Of a DNA stretch of 64,000 nt, positions 1 through 12,000 are shown piece after piece (the first letter of the stretch is position 1; each line of letters begins with the position of its first letter). The notes under the pieces are model-generated. The model made no database searches, was not told the origin of the DNA, and saw only the letters and a list, made by a program, of their open reading frames with translations. Made by a program: the position numbers and the translations under genes. Where the stretch lies: NCBI GenBank assembly GCA_002104905.1, contig MCFE01000421.1:1-64000 (forward strand), in the 5' to 3' direction. This stretch comes from Basidiobolus meristosporus CBS 931.73. Its lineage: Eukaryota; Basidiobolomycota; Basidiobolomycetes; Basidiobolales; Basidiobolaceae.

Positions 1-163
1 TCTTCTTACACCCTCACTTATCTTTCTTCTACCTCATGCAAATCTGTCAACAAAAAACTTATCCCCATTAAAGTCTACTCTTCTCCCCACTCTGGATACT
101 ATCTTTCTGTCACTAATTCTTTTGCCACCAAACTTAAATCTTCCTTAACCAAATCTTTCATCT

Positions 164-1631
164 CTAATGACAACATTCCAGTTTCTGATTGATTCCATAT
201 TCCAGCCAATGGCATATAGTTTGCCAACTTTGCTGTAGTTGCATGGCTACTTCTGTACATTCTCTCTGTGGAAAGATGATGTTCTTAGTGCTGGTGTTTG
301 GGTAATAATAATGTGTCTGAGTTATAGAGTAAATCCCCTGGATCTCACACATTTGAAAGCAATACTGTCCATTGTGCCAGGAAAAAACTGCTATCTTGCT
401 GATGGCTGGGGTATCTCCAATGCAGATAATAACATGTGCTTTTACATGACAGCCATTTACCATTATCCTGCTGGAAAGCATACAAAGTTCATTCAGCAAT
501 GGACACAGGTAGCTATCCAGGTTGGATGGTGATTTAGGCCCAGATACCAGTGAGACTACCATCAGATTATAGCTCTGATACTGTAAGGTGGGTGGCAGAA
601 TTAGATTGATCAGAATCAATGGCCAGCAGGATTTGCTGGTAGCGTACTTGTTTAATGAGAATCCATCAAGTGCTAAAGCAAAGACATGGTCATACATACC
701 TTTAAAGTAGCCCTTGCTTCTTAGCTGTTTGTAATGTTTGCCATCACATGTATTGGATATGTTTGCACTTGATAGATACTGAGTGCAGTACTGTATAGCT
801 TTGCAATACTTGTTGGACTGCATTAGCTTCCTCAGATGGTGTATCACTGGAATATATCTGGAGTGTAAACATTGTTTTCCCTCAATGGTGGTAGATTCCT
901 GACAATTTGGACATGTTTCAATGGTAGCATTTTTGGATTTGAATGCCATGCAACTGTTAACACATGCTGGAATCAAGACAGTCTCTGGATCATATGTTGC
1001 CAGCTGCATGATAGTTGTCCACTTGTACCATGTACATGGTAAGTTGCATCACTCTATGATCTTGGCAAGAAGTTGTAATAAATCCTCAAAGCCCCCATTA
1101 CTGATATTAATGAAAATGTGCCACTTCTCTAGCCACAACATTACATCATTCACCAGTAGATGGATTACTGGGCTCACTTGGCTCCATAAAGTATCCTTGG
1201 CATTTGTTTCAGCAGGTGTTGTCTTGTTGCATATAGGGATTTGACCGGGCTCATATGTGGTACTGTTGTCAGGGGAGATAGGCTCAATATCCATCAGTGA
1301 ACCTTCTTTGTGAGAGCTATCACTCTGGGTGCCATACTCAGAAGGCTGAGGTGAGCCTATAGGTGTCAAAAACTCACCTGACTCAGTTTGCGCAAGGTGA
1401 CAAAGACAGCCAGGTGCCAAAATAAAAGTATCAACTGGCCAGCAAGATAATGTTGGTACAGCAGTGACCAATGAATGGTCAAATATGACTTGGGTGGCAA
1501 AACACTGGCCATGATCCTGGTAATACCTTCCTATGCTGTCTGCATGCTTCATGGCTGAGAGGCTTGCTACAATAGCCACATGGTCTTTTTTCTCTTCTCT
1601 TATTGTGTTGAGTCAAAGTAGTCTTGTTCAT
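164..1631 (-). pseudogene. Tnp2-family (CACTA/EnSpm-like) transposase, broken
   Basis: Remnant of a DNA-transposon transposase that would cut and paste its own element. Reading the minus strand, a start at 1631 opens a short frame with a Cys-x2-Cys...His zinc-finger-like segment (PCGYCSKPLSHE). The frame then shifts by one base into the stretch 1579-1049. That stretch ends at an in-frame TGA (1051-1049), beyond which the same frame continues to 164. The last part has the family pattern: VNSCMAF, a CPNC pair, then a DGFSLNK...SCWPLILINLILPP block, SGPKSP, a leucine-rich stretch and GDTPAISK, as in the Transposase_21/Tnp2 domain. The domain is cut short at 164 and no terminal inverted repeats were found. 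One frameshift plus one stop make it a pseudogene. The family assignment rests on motif memory and is fairly secure. Confidence 0.75.
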
Positions 1632-1853
1632 GGGGCAAACAGTTTGACCTTCAACAACATAATGCTATTATATCACTTTATGGTCAATACTCATGTGAAC
1701 TTAAGACAGTCTTGTATTTGAGGCATTGCACCTACATGAATGTATGATTCAATGATGACCTGCTATAGTAAGCATTATAAATAAAGTTGTGGCACCACAT
1801 ACACATGTATATGTAACACTATTTCCCCTTTGGTTTGACTCACTTCCGCATAC
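1632..1853. other. AT-rich spacer between two divergent transposon ORFs
   Basis: About 220 bases separate the Tnp2 remnant (minus strand) from the next plus-strand ORF. It could hold a bidirectional promoter if both belonged to one DNA transposon. No LTR end, primer-binding site or clear TATA box was recognised. Confidence 0.3.
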
Positions 1854-3735
1854 ATGCCGCCAAAAAATAAAGCAAAGTTATATGGTTCTCAACCAAACCC
1901 CACCGCTGATGGCAACAGAAGAGCAGTTGGACAACAGCTTGCTTTGATATTCAGTGCAACAAGTGGGGATACATCCAAAAAGGCACTGTGGACAGTGTAC
2001 CCATTGAAGGTAATAATGCAGACTCCTCAGGCTCTCAGTCAAGTAGGCAATTCAGAACCTCTGTGGAGCCACAAGCTGACCTCTATGCTCAAGCAGATGA
2101 GAATGTAGCAAACACAGTACCCTCAGTTGAAGATCAGCAAGAGGCCATGATAACATCACCACCAGCCATATTAGCAAGTATGTTGTCAGCTCATACCAGA
2201 GCATTATTGAAGCAATTAGGTGCAGTGGCTGATAGGATAGATGCAATAGCCCAGAGAAATCAGGAAATAGTCCAGAAACAGGATGAGCGGATAATACATG
2301 TAGAGCAATCAATATCCCAGGTAGAGAAAGCAGTATCTTTGCTGCAAAGAAGGGACTCAAGTAGCTCAATGTCACAGCCAAGAATTGAGCCATTTCCCAA
2401 TGTAACAGCAGAGGAATACCATACAGTCTTTGAAGCAGAACAACAGTGCCCAAAGATAAAGTCCACTGAAAAACCTATCACAGCATGGGAGGGAGACAAT
2501 GTGGTGTTATACCAAAGCCTAAAAATCAAAAGACATTGAGGATTGTGAAGCTGTTGAGTGCAATAATGAAGAGTGGGCTAATATATAAGAGGCCATCAGA
2601 AGTCTAGCATGTCTTCACCTTAAAGCTGGCATACCATGGGACCATCAGGAACTCAAGGCCAAGCTGAATGCACTTGACTTGTTCCATAAGCATTATCCTG
2701 GATTCAAACAGGTAGATGGATTTTGGTCCAGCATTGGTATGCTAAGAAAGTATCTCAAGAATAGCAGAAGCTATCAAATGCAGAAGATCAAGGGTGCCAT
2801 GGCTAAAAACCAGCAACTTCCTCAAGAGCATGTTACAAGCAGGGCCAAAAGCTGTAGACAAGCATCAAAGAGACGTCAGGTAGCTGGAAGAGTGCCAATT
2901 AGGGACAAGCAGGCAGACATGGATGCACCAGCACAACATTTACAAGGAAAAAGCATAGTGCCACTCAAGAAGCACCAGTCAAAGTAGCAGTGAAGGAATC
3001 TGGCAGTGATAAAAACCAGCCACTTTTACAGGAGCCATCACAACTACAGTTGAGAGCCAAAAACAAGCTGAAAGAAATGTCAGGTTGCCGGAAGAGTTCC
3101 AGCAAGGGACAAGCAGGCCAAACAGATGTGTCAGAGCAGAACTTATCCTGGAGAAATTGTAGTTCTTTACAAGAAGCACTCAGACAAAGTAGCAGCAAAA
3201 GACCTGGCAGTGATAAAGGAAAAGAGAAAGGGAAAGATGTCTACCCAAGCCTGAGACAGGGAGGCATGCAAAAATAACTGCAGTTCTTGCCAATTAACGC
3301 TGCAAGCCAGGAACAGACCAAATCCCATCATAGCAAAGAAGAATTACCAACAAGAAAGCAGCTGTTTTCACAAGAGTTGGATGCGCAGCCAGTTGAGCTA
3401 CACTCCAGCTAGGTAGATGAGTTTGCTGAAAAAGGCAATTTGTCTACTACAGCATCCACAACCTTCACAGCCTCCATTGCTGTCAGAGTGGAGATCCTAC
3501 TGGCAGACAAGGCTACAGTGTCAAGAGCTCAAAAGACTATCACAATACCTTCAGTGGAGTTTTGGAGCATCAATAGGCGCACCAAGAGATTGCAGCACTT
3601 CTTCATGAGCAGCGCTAAAGAAAACGCACTGGAATATTGCAAGGATTTACTGCAAAGACTGGCAAATGAGGAGCTAGACCTTACAGTGCCATCTGATGAC
3701 CAGGACATGTGGGAACCAGTGAATGAACAGTGACA
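1854..3735 (+). pseudogene. Decayed transposon ORF, possible gag-like protein
   Basis: A chain of plus-strand frames starting MPPKNKAK at 1854, continuing in another frame from about 1960 to 2539, then past stops through 2540-3280 and 3417-3735. The middle part is Ala/Gln/Glu-rich with a heptad-like coiled coil (LLKQLGAVADRIDAIAQRNQ) at about 2200-2340. The end is basic and low in complexity. At least one frameshift and several stops interrupt it. No zinc knuckle or other named domain is recognisable. It precedes a Ty3/gypsy-like pol on the same strand, so gag is one reading. An equally possible reading is the accessory ORF of the divergently placed Tnp2 transposon. The function is not established. 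Confidence 0.4.
2870..3217 (+). repeat. Imperfect tandem duplication, period about 203 bp
   Basis: Two copies, about 2870-3010 and 3074-3217, share GTCAGGT-GC-GGAAGAGT, then GGGACAAGCAGG, a block around AAGAAGCAC, AGTAGCAG, and GGCAGTGATAAA in the same order. This explains the repetitive basic character of the encoded protein. Confidence 0.6.
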
Positions 3736-3814
3736 TAAAGCCATTGGGTTCCTGTCAAAGTTGTGGAGCCAGAGCATTACAGCAGAAATACTTATTGGGT
3801 GGTGGATTTTGATG

Positions 3815-4262
3815 GAGCTACTAGTTGAGTGCAGGGTTGGGCTTAATGTTTGTGTAGGGTATAGGGACTTGTATAGGTAGAGTACAAATGGCAATTGAGG
3901 TACAACTGAAGTTTCAACAGAAATAAATCCATTTGTACGCATGAAAAGTATGAGCAACGGTTGAGTCTGGAAGTAGGAGTGTGAAAAAGCGGCAATAGCC
4001 AATCAATTTACACAAACATAGGAGGCAACAGAGTGTCCTGGATCAGAAAGTGAGCAAATTGTCAGGGAGCCAATCAAAAGCCACTTATACATTGTTGTGA
4101 TGAAATATTTTGACTAAGTTTTTTGTGAAATCTGGTGTGAGATTATTTTTCGACGGTCTCTGGATGGTGTCTTGACAAGATCAGTACCTCTTAGTCACAG
4201 GACTCTCACTTTGTGGTGGTCTTTTGATGGGATCATCATAATAATTTTTCATAGGGGGTGTA
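3815..4262 (-). repeat. LTR-like repeat, inverted copy
   Basis: The reverse complement of this stretch lines up along its length with 8259-8690. Both start near GATGATCCCATCAAAAG and share TTTGATTGGCT/TTGATTGGTTC, a GGACACTC block, TGATTGGCTATTGCC, a CACACTCCT block and ACATTAAGCC. The two copies are clearly diverged. It lies between the ORF remnant ending at 3735 and the RT remnant. It is most simply a solo LTR, or a fragment of one, of an unnamed element. Confidence 0.6.
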
Positions 4263-4799
4263 CTTGCTAAGTTTATGATTGACTAAAAGCCTCATACAAG
4301 TATACTTTGGACCATTCTGCATTGAGAGCTGGAATAAACTGAGAACCTACCAAATCAACTTTAGTCTCAACAGCCAATGGAATTTCTCAAATAGTAAGCC
4401 ATATTATTCAGCCACTAAGAATGAAAATTGAGGACTATGAAGAAGACCCACAGGCCTACACATTTTGTAACTCCAAATATGACTTGGACCTTGGATATAC
4501 ATTGCTATTCAACTGTAAACTGTCTAATAATTGAAGAACTCATGCTACTCATCCAAAAAGATAACTAGGCCCATGAGCTACCTGCCTGCCTGGACTCAAA
4601 GTAATTGATACCAGTATGCAATACACCAGTAAAGGTAGCAAGACACAGTGCTGCAGAGCACTCAGAAAAGATACTCCATTCTTCTCATGGCTGCATTGCA
4701 TGTATATTCATCTTCCTTGCTTTACTAGAGAGTCCAGACTTTTTTAAAGAAATACTTAGATGTGTATCAAGATGAGCTTGTGAAATTTGATTAGTTAAT

Positions 4800-6480
4800 G
4801 AAGTAAAGATAAATCAGACCTACCAAGTCACTGTGGGAGACACCAGTGGTTCTTTCAAACAGGAAGGATGGAGTGCTTAGATGTTCATTGACAACAGACC
4901 TCTAAGCTCAGTTAATGTTAACAATAAGTACCCCATACTGCGGAATGATGAGCTTCTGAGCCAACCAAATGGTGCCACTATATTCAGCAAGATTGACTAC
5001 ATGTCAGGATTCAATCATATTAGGATGAAGCATGAAGAATTTCTGAGAAAGTATACAGGACCAGATATGCACATTGCAAGTACTCAGTTGTATATCTTAG
5101 CCTCACCAATGCCCCTACAACAGTCATGACCTTGAGGCATGCTCACTTCCAGGAGTACTTAGACAAGACTGTTATAATCTACCTAAGTGATATGCTGATT
5201 GGTGGCAAGACAGCAGAGGACCCCTTGCGCCATAATGAAAAGGTACTGGAGAAGCTAAGAAAACAAGTCATATTGCAAGTTAGCAAAGTGTGAGTTCTTA
5301 ATGGATCACATTGAATAGTTTGTACACAAAATGGCTTGCACAGGAGTGACTTTAGACTGTGAGTCAGTAGACATTATTGAGAATCCTATGCAGCACCTTA
5401 GTATATCAGAGCTCAGATCATTTCTTAGAATGATATCCAATGTTTGTACATTTGTCAAGTCCTTGGTAAGTATTTTAACCCCTTTGATTGATATCTTCAG
5501 GAAAGAAAGCACTTTGAGGTGGGATATAGCTTGTGAAACTCCCTATCAGACACTTAAGAATGAGCTTGCCAAGTTCCCAAGCCTGAGAATAACTTGCTTC
5601 AAGAGGTACTTAGTAGATTTATTGATCAAAAGTATGGTGTTTATACTTCTGATAAAGTAGAGTAAGCAAACATGCAAAGTTTGTCAAGCAAGGTACCACA
5701 AATATGTGTGCAAAGTTTGGGACATTAGGACAACTTTGAGAAAGAAATCAATCAGGGTACCTAACAATTTGGTGAAAATATTTCAAGTAAATCCCAACAG
5801 GAAATTTGATCTGTGCAGAGTGCTAATCAAAGAATATGATCTATGTGACTAAGTTAGCATAAATATCTAGATGAGTACTTAATAACTACAACAGAAATAA
5901 GTTACAAGCAGATAGTGAAAACATGTTCAAGGTGCCAAATCAGACAAGGCTGACATTGAACACTACAGAACTTTGTCACTTAGAGCCTCTAAGATCATAT
6001 CAGATATGGGGGATGGATTTGTTGGAAGTGCTCCCACTACTAGGAAAAGAAACTGGGGGATCCCAGTAACAATTGACTATGCCACCTAATGACCATTGGC
6101 AAAAGCTATACAAGTAGTTGGTGAACAACAAGTTGCAAGTTTCATATATCATATGATCCTGATGAAGTTTGGATGCTGTGTTGAAATTGTATCTGATAGA
6201 GGAGGAAAACATATATTAAAGTCATTAGAAGCTCTAATGGAAATGCAGCAGATCAAGCACTTAAAACTTTGGCATATAACTCTAGAACTAGTTGTGTCAC
6301 TAAGTGTTTTAATAGGTTGTATAAAATATTGACAAAGTGTGCAGATGGAGCTATGAGACAGCAGATATTCAGGCTGTATTCATGGCATGAGTGATGGCAA
6401 CTAAGCATAAGTATGCTGGATGTTTATGTTACCAGCAATAGAAGGTATATGGTAGCTGTGCAAGTATCTCACTGTAAAGC
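4800..6480 (+). pseudogene. Ty3/gypsy-like pol remnant (RT, RNase H, integrase)
   Basis: Many stops and frameshifts interrupt it, but the order of conserved blocks is that of Ty3/gypsy pol. Near 4825-4890 there is a TPVVLSNRKDGVLR-like segment. At 4881-5060 follow NKYPILRNDELL and GATIFSKIDYMSGFNHIRM (RT fingers/palm). At 5160-5250 comes VIIYLSDMLIGGKTAEDPLRHNEKVL, in which YLSDML stands where YxDD normally is. At 5370-5570 a SELRSFLRMIS...LTPLIDIFRKEST...LRWD stretch marks the RT/RNase H connection. Near 5920 is a TCSRC zinc-binding residue pair, and at 6000-6330 integrase-core-like pieces (WG...IPVTIDYAT and EIVSDRGGKH). No flanking LTR pair was found. It is long dead. Confidence 0.75.
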
Positions 6481-8258
6481 CATAAAGGTGAGGTGATAGA
6501 ACTGTGTTGATTGTAGTGGATGTGGAGGTAGGGTAAACACACATCCCACTGACAAGTTTATCCACAACCTAAGTCTGTGTTACCAATCATATTGCTAAAA
6601 TACCTTATATGGTATCTCTATGTTACACAAGTCTTAGACTAATGATCCCTCATTGGTTGGGTGCAATGTGCTTTTTAGAACCTACTGGGACCTTCTTGGA
6701 GTATTTTTAGCTCATAGCAATGTTGCCAAGAATTTCACTGATACCTGGAATCTTCTAGAACCTTGTCATTGGTAATTACTTGGCAATCAGGATAAGTACT
6801 TAAGGGAAGTCAATCCCTTGTTGATAAACTGACCCTTCTACTTCTAACTCTTTCCCTTATTGATTAGCAGTTGATCACTTCACTTATCTACAGCAGTTAT
6901 ACCTCTGACCTGCCATCAAGGAGCTTTTCAGGGTAGTGCACAAGATACATAGAGGCCTTGAAGACTCTTGGGGCACCTAGGAAGCTAGAGAAGCAGGAGC
7001 TTTTACCATATTGACATATTGACAAAGATACCAGGAGTTTAGACCCAGAGGTTATTGCACCCATCAGTCACCTTGCACACCTTGAGTTGCATAGCTTCTC
7101 CCAGAAGTACCGCTATACCACCACAATGTGTGCATAGGTACAAGTTAGTAAGCAGGAGGGAATAATTCCTTTGATTCAAGCTATATGTGTGATACTTGTT
7201 GTAGTAGTGAATAAGTAAATAAATAGTGGTAATTCTGCAATGTGATGTATGAGCTGCTCAAGGGGAGATAGAGGTAAGAAATACTACTTGGTAGAATGGT
7301 AAAGCAGTATCAGATAGGACTGGCTCTAAGCCACAATACTCCCATCATGAAGCCATCAGAGGTCTACAAGAAGGCTGTCCAAATACTGTTAAGTTTTGTG
7401 ACATATAAGGAACCTGCATGTATTAGCTGGTTAGTTCTACTCAAATAAATGTGTACTACAGTACAACTGTCATATTTTCATGCAATTCTTGCCAAGTGAC
7501 TGCTCAAACACCAACAAATCTCAGCTTTACCTGGCAGGAAAGCAAACAAAACGTTGTCAGAGTCCTGCCATACAATTGTATAGAGGGTCAGTAACTCCAA
7601 GCTCCCAGCATTATATTGGCATATTCAGGGATCCTGACAACAAATCTGGATTAGTACCACTTATGGGACAAATTTCTTTATGTGGTAAAACTTGCTCCTT
7701 AACCAGACAAGATTTCCACAGATCATCCAAGTTTCATTAAGAAGTCATGGTAGATGATACTTGCTGCTAGGGTTTACTGGCCACATTTTCTAGCTGTGAT
7801 CAGTTTTTTGATGACCTCAATCCCCAATCTCACAAACAGTCTTATAGGTTACTAGGAGAAGAGCTTGGTATCTCACTCTGGTTGGCCTTAATTGATTTGG
7901 AGACTTGGCATGCACTTGCCAGCTTCCAAATGCATTGTTTCACTCCAAGCTGCCATTCTCTGGTCTTTGCTAGGTTATAAGTACCTTCAATTCTAAGATG
8001 TCCTTATCCAGTGTGTGGCTTATATGTAAGATCCAGGCAGAAACATTGGGGCAGTAAGCCAAATGGCATTCAACAACATTCTGGTAGAGTGTTTCATCCT
8101 TAATTATAGGACAAAATCATTTCTTGAATGGATCTTTATGGGCAAAAGTCAAACTGGTGCCAAAATGCTGGACTAACAATCAAATGTATATCCCTGACAA
8201 CACATAAAAATTGTACACTATGGTTGACACACTGCATTACCTGCCTCAATGAAACATA
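6481..8258. other. Decayed AT-rich sequence, no assignable gene
   Basis: An 86-codon frame (7480-7740, plus) and a broken minus-strand reading at about 7800-8150 (segments such as NVVECHLAYCPNVSAW) suggest worn transposon coding sequence, but neither matches a family that I recognise. No intact gene, RNA gene or clear repeat boundary is visible. Confidence 0.4.
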
Positions 8259-8700
8259 ATTGTGATGATCCCATCAAAAGGCCATCACTAAATTCAAGTC
8301 ATGTGATTAAGAAGTATTAGTGCCATGAAGACACCAAGCAATGACCATAAAGAATTTGCTCCTCAGCTCTCACCAAAATATTTGTCAAAACTTCTCATCA
8401 CATGAATTTAGTAATTTCTTTTGATTGGTTCTTGACCAATTTTCTCACTCTCTGATACTGGACACTCAATCACCTTCTATATTTACTCATACTGATTGGC
8501 TATTGCCCCTCTTCACACTCCTTACTCCCTGGCACAAATGATGCCCTTCCTTTTCAACTGCTCAAGTTGTTTTATTTCCATTCAATCTTCAGCGGTAACT
8601 CCATAGCCAATGGTACTGACCTAAGCACATCTTTACACCTATCATCAACATTAAGCCTGACCTCATGCTCACTAACTCAACATGATCAGAAAAGTATAAA
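8259..8700 (+). repeat. LTR-like repeat, direct copy
   Basis: Homologous to the inverted copy at 3815-4262 (shared blocks are listed there). Near its right end is AAGTATAAATAGAG (about 8693-8706), a good TATA box. This fits an LTR with a promoter whose right boundary lies somewhere between 8700 and 8850. Confidence 0.6.
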
Positions 8701-8849
8701 TAGAGTTTACTAAATCTTTTGGTTCAGTATGTGTCTCAACAAAATTAAGATTGTGTCTTGGCAAAGTCAAGAATTCAACCATTCCATTCAAGTTTCCACC
8801 CAAGCCTAGCATATCTAAGCACTCCTAAGAATACCAAGCCTAGCCTGCA

Positions 8850-8966
8850 TAGCAAACTAATTATTGATCTACTTAAACTTTCTGCTGTTTTATTTGATGT
8901 AGGGAGTATGGTATTGTAGTCTCTTGCCTTATCCCATGAGTTTTGCAGAAGTGGATGAATAATCTT
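8850..8966 (-). pseudogene. Copia integrase fragment
   Basis: The minus strand carries a worn version of the integrase stretch that in the intact element reads FIHFCKIHGIKQETT through SPQQNGVAER. It ends exactly where an LTR terminus begins at 8967. It belongs to a different copy from element A, because its order relative to A's reverse transcriptase is wrong. Confidence 0.7.
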
Positions 8967-9004
8967 TGTTGTAAGAGTCTGGGAGATATTGGAAATAATT
9001 GGGA
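8967..9004 (-). repeat. Copia LTR terminus fragment (about 38 bp)
   Basis: TTGTAAGAGTCTGGGAG and the following bases match the last bases of the family LTR (minus orientation). This small piece sits between element A's broken RT and the integrase fragment. It may be all that is left of A's 3' LTR. Confidence 0.65.
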
Positions 9005-12000
9005 GGCTTAGACCCATAGCTCTGATTATGCTGGCTGACAAATCCCACTGAATGTGTGATATTGGGACATGTTCCAAGCATCATGTACATTAGACTACCA
9101 AATTTACATTGATAAGGAAACTCAGGGCTCTCAGATGATGTCAAGTTCTCTGGATTTGGTTGAGTTTTGACCAAGTTAAGGTTTGTCCCCATTGGGGTAG
9201 CTGCCTGTTGATAGTCTTACATTTGGTACTTCTTTAGTATGTCCTGAATATACTTTGATTGGCTTAGGGTGATAGTCTGGGTACTTCTGTTTATTGAGAG
9301 CTCTATCCCTAAGTAGTAACTGAGCTCTACCTGATTGAATATCTTGAACTCTTTAGATAGGCTAGATTTAGCCTCATCTAATGTTTCTAGGCTATTGGCA
9401 GCTGTAATAAGGCCATCCACATATAAAGCTAATAGAACTAGATTTGCTCTATCTTGCCTATAGTATATACTAGACTTGTTCCGTTGTGCCATTGATCATA
9501 GTGCCAGAAAGTGCTGTATATTTTGTTTTTAATTTGATATTTTAGGGTCATATGCGTGCCAATTTTGATCCCAAATTGGCACTATATGGCACCATCTGGC
9601 ATGCTTTGGCACTATTGGGCACTATGATCAGCTGGAATGATGGAACAAGTCCACTATAGTCAGCATTACTCCTGTTGAAACTGAAAGATTCCAAATAAGA
9701 ATCTATCTTTCAATTCCAGGCTCTTGGTGATTGTTTGAGATCAAATACAGATTTTTAAGCTTGTAGACCAAATGAGGGTTATCTTAGTGAGCAAGACCTT
9801 CATGCTGGTCCATATATATGTCCTCATTAAGTTCTTCATTCAAAATGCAGCTTTTATATCTATTTAATATACTACAGACTCATATTTGGCTGCAAGAGCC
9901 AATATTTATCTGATGGAATTAAACCTGGCTACCAGTGCACAGTTCTCTGTATAATCAAGTTCTTTTGCTTGAGAGTATTCTCTGGCCACAAGTATTGCTT
10001 TGTGTCTTTCAGTTGTACCATAAACCTTGTATTTGGTCTCAAAGATCCCTGTGCATTCAATTGATTTTTAGTCAATTGGTCATTTGACCAAGTCCCAAGT
10101 TACATCTTACATTGGGGCCTGATATTCCTCAGTCATTGCAGATATCCAAGACTCTGCCTGAGGGCTATTTATGGCCTCTTGTACAGTGTGGGGCTCATCT
10201 GTATGGACTGACTAGGCATAGGCTATGTTTTGAATCCCCATTGATATTGTAGTTTGAGCTATTTCTGGTCTAAATGGATCTCCTGGCATTTGATACTGGA
10301 ATGATTACTTCTGAGAAATTGCTGGGTACTTTTTTAGGCTGAACTATGGCTGTAGGGTCCTCTGGATTGAAAAGGTCTTTCTTGTTTTGCTCCAATTCAA
10401 TCCTGACTATTGGTGGACTTGAGGTCAGATTTTTTTCATCATCTAACATCATTTCTTGTGAAATCTTGAGTTTTCATCAAAGAACACATCCTTGGATTTG
10501 ATCAGCTTCTTTGCTTTGACATTGTAGAGTCTGTATGCACTACTGTCATTGTAGTGGCCCAAAAATATTCATTTACACTTTTTTGTTCAAATTTTGACTG
10601 CTTTCCAGGCAGTTTCTTGGCATATGCTGTACACCAAATATTCTTAGATGTTCTGCACTTGACCTATATCCATACCATACTTCAAAAGCTGTAGAATCTC
10701 AAAGTATTCTGTTATAACTCCTATATTTAAGGTATATTGTGGTGGTAACTGAATCCACCAAAAAATCATTGGATAATTCTGATCATAGATTATAGATCTT
10801 GCCATATCAATTAATGATCTATTTGCATATTCTGCTACTTTATTTTACTGAGGGGAGTACAGCACAGTAGTCTTTTGTTCTATCCTGTGAATTTTGCAGA
10901 ATTAGACCAAGAGTTTTGTGGCATATTCACAACCATAGTCAGAAGGTATTTTCTTGATTTTTTGCCAGTTTCTCTCTCCACCATGGCTTTAAACTCCCTG
11001 AGCTTAGCCAGAGCTTCTTCCTTTCTCTCCATGAAGTAAATCCATATGTATCTTATATAATCATCAATAAAATTGGTTAAATACTTAGTCCCACTAAAGG
11101 AAACGTTTTGCATAGGTCTACACATATCTGAGTGAATTAGATATAATAACATCTTAGATTTGACTGGCCCAGAGCTCTTGAACAGCTTTCTGGCTTGTTT
11201 CCCATATATGCAGGCCTCACTGTGCTCTAAATTAGCTGGAGGATCAATTTTACTCCAGAAATTAGCTGATCTTTGATCATTTTGTGCAAATAATCAAAAT
11301 TAATGTGTCCAAAGCTCTTGTGCCAAAGCATTGATGTTTCTTCATTAAATTTACTTATATTGGCTTCCAGATAGGATGGAATATAGGTAAACATGTTCAG
11401 ATTCTGATCTCTGGCACCCAAAGCAATACAAACACCATTTCAATTGGTGATTGTGCATCCAAAATTGCTAAAGCTGCAACTGAGTCTTTGTACAGTGGCC
11501 TTGCTTACAGATAGTAGGTTCTTGGCTATTTCTGACACATAGAGTACTTCTTTAAAAGTCTGTGTATGGCTTCCTTCACTGCTTCTTAGGTTTACTTGTA
11601 TAGTTCCTTCTCCCACTGCATCAAGTGTTCAATTGTCACCCATGAAACCTTTCTTAATTGGAATTACTTGATATTGGCCAAAAAGTTCTTTTTGATGTGC
11701 AAACAGTTGAGATGCTCCAGAGTCAATATACCACATCTGAGAATCCTTGTTTGTGGTCATATTTAGTGTGGATATGAATAGTCTATCTTCAGTTGTTGCA
11801 GCATTTCCATATTCAGGCTACTTTGCTGATTATCCCTCTTTTTGAGACACTGATCTGATGTGTGTCCTTTCCTTTTGCAGTAGTTGCAGAACAGGTTGCT
11901 GTAGCCTTTTTAGGGTCTTGGGTACCTCTTTTGTTGTTTATCATTGCTTATTAAAGCATTTTCTTCTTCCTTCTTATTTGCACTTGATTTTCTTAATTCT

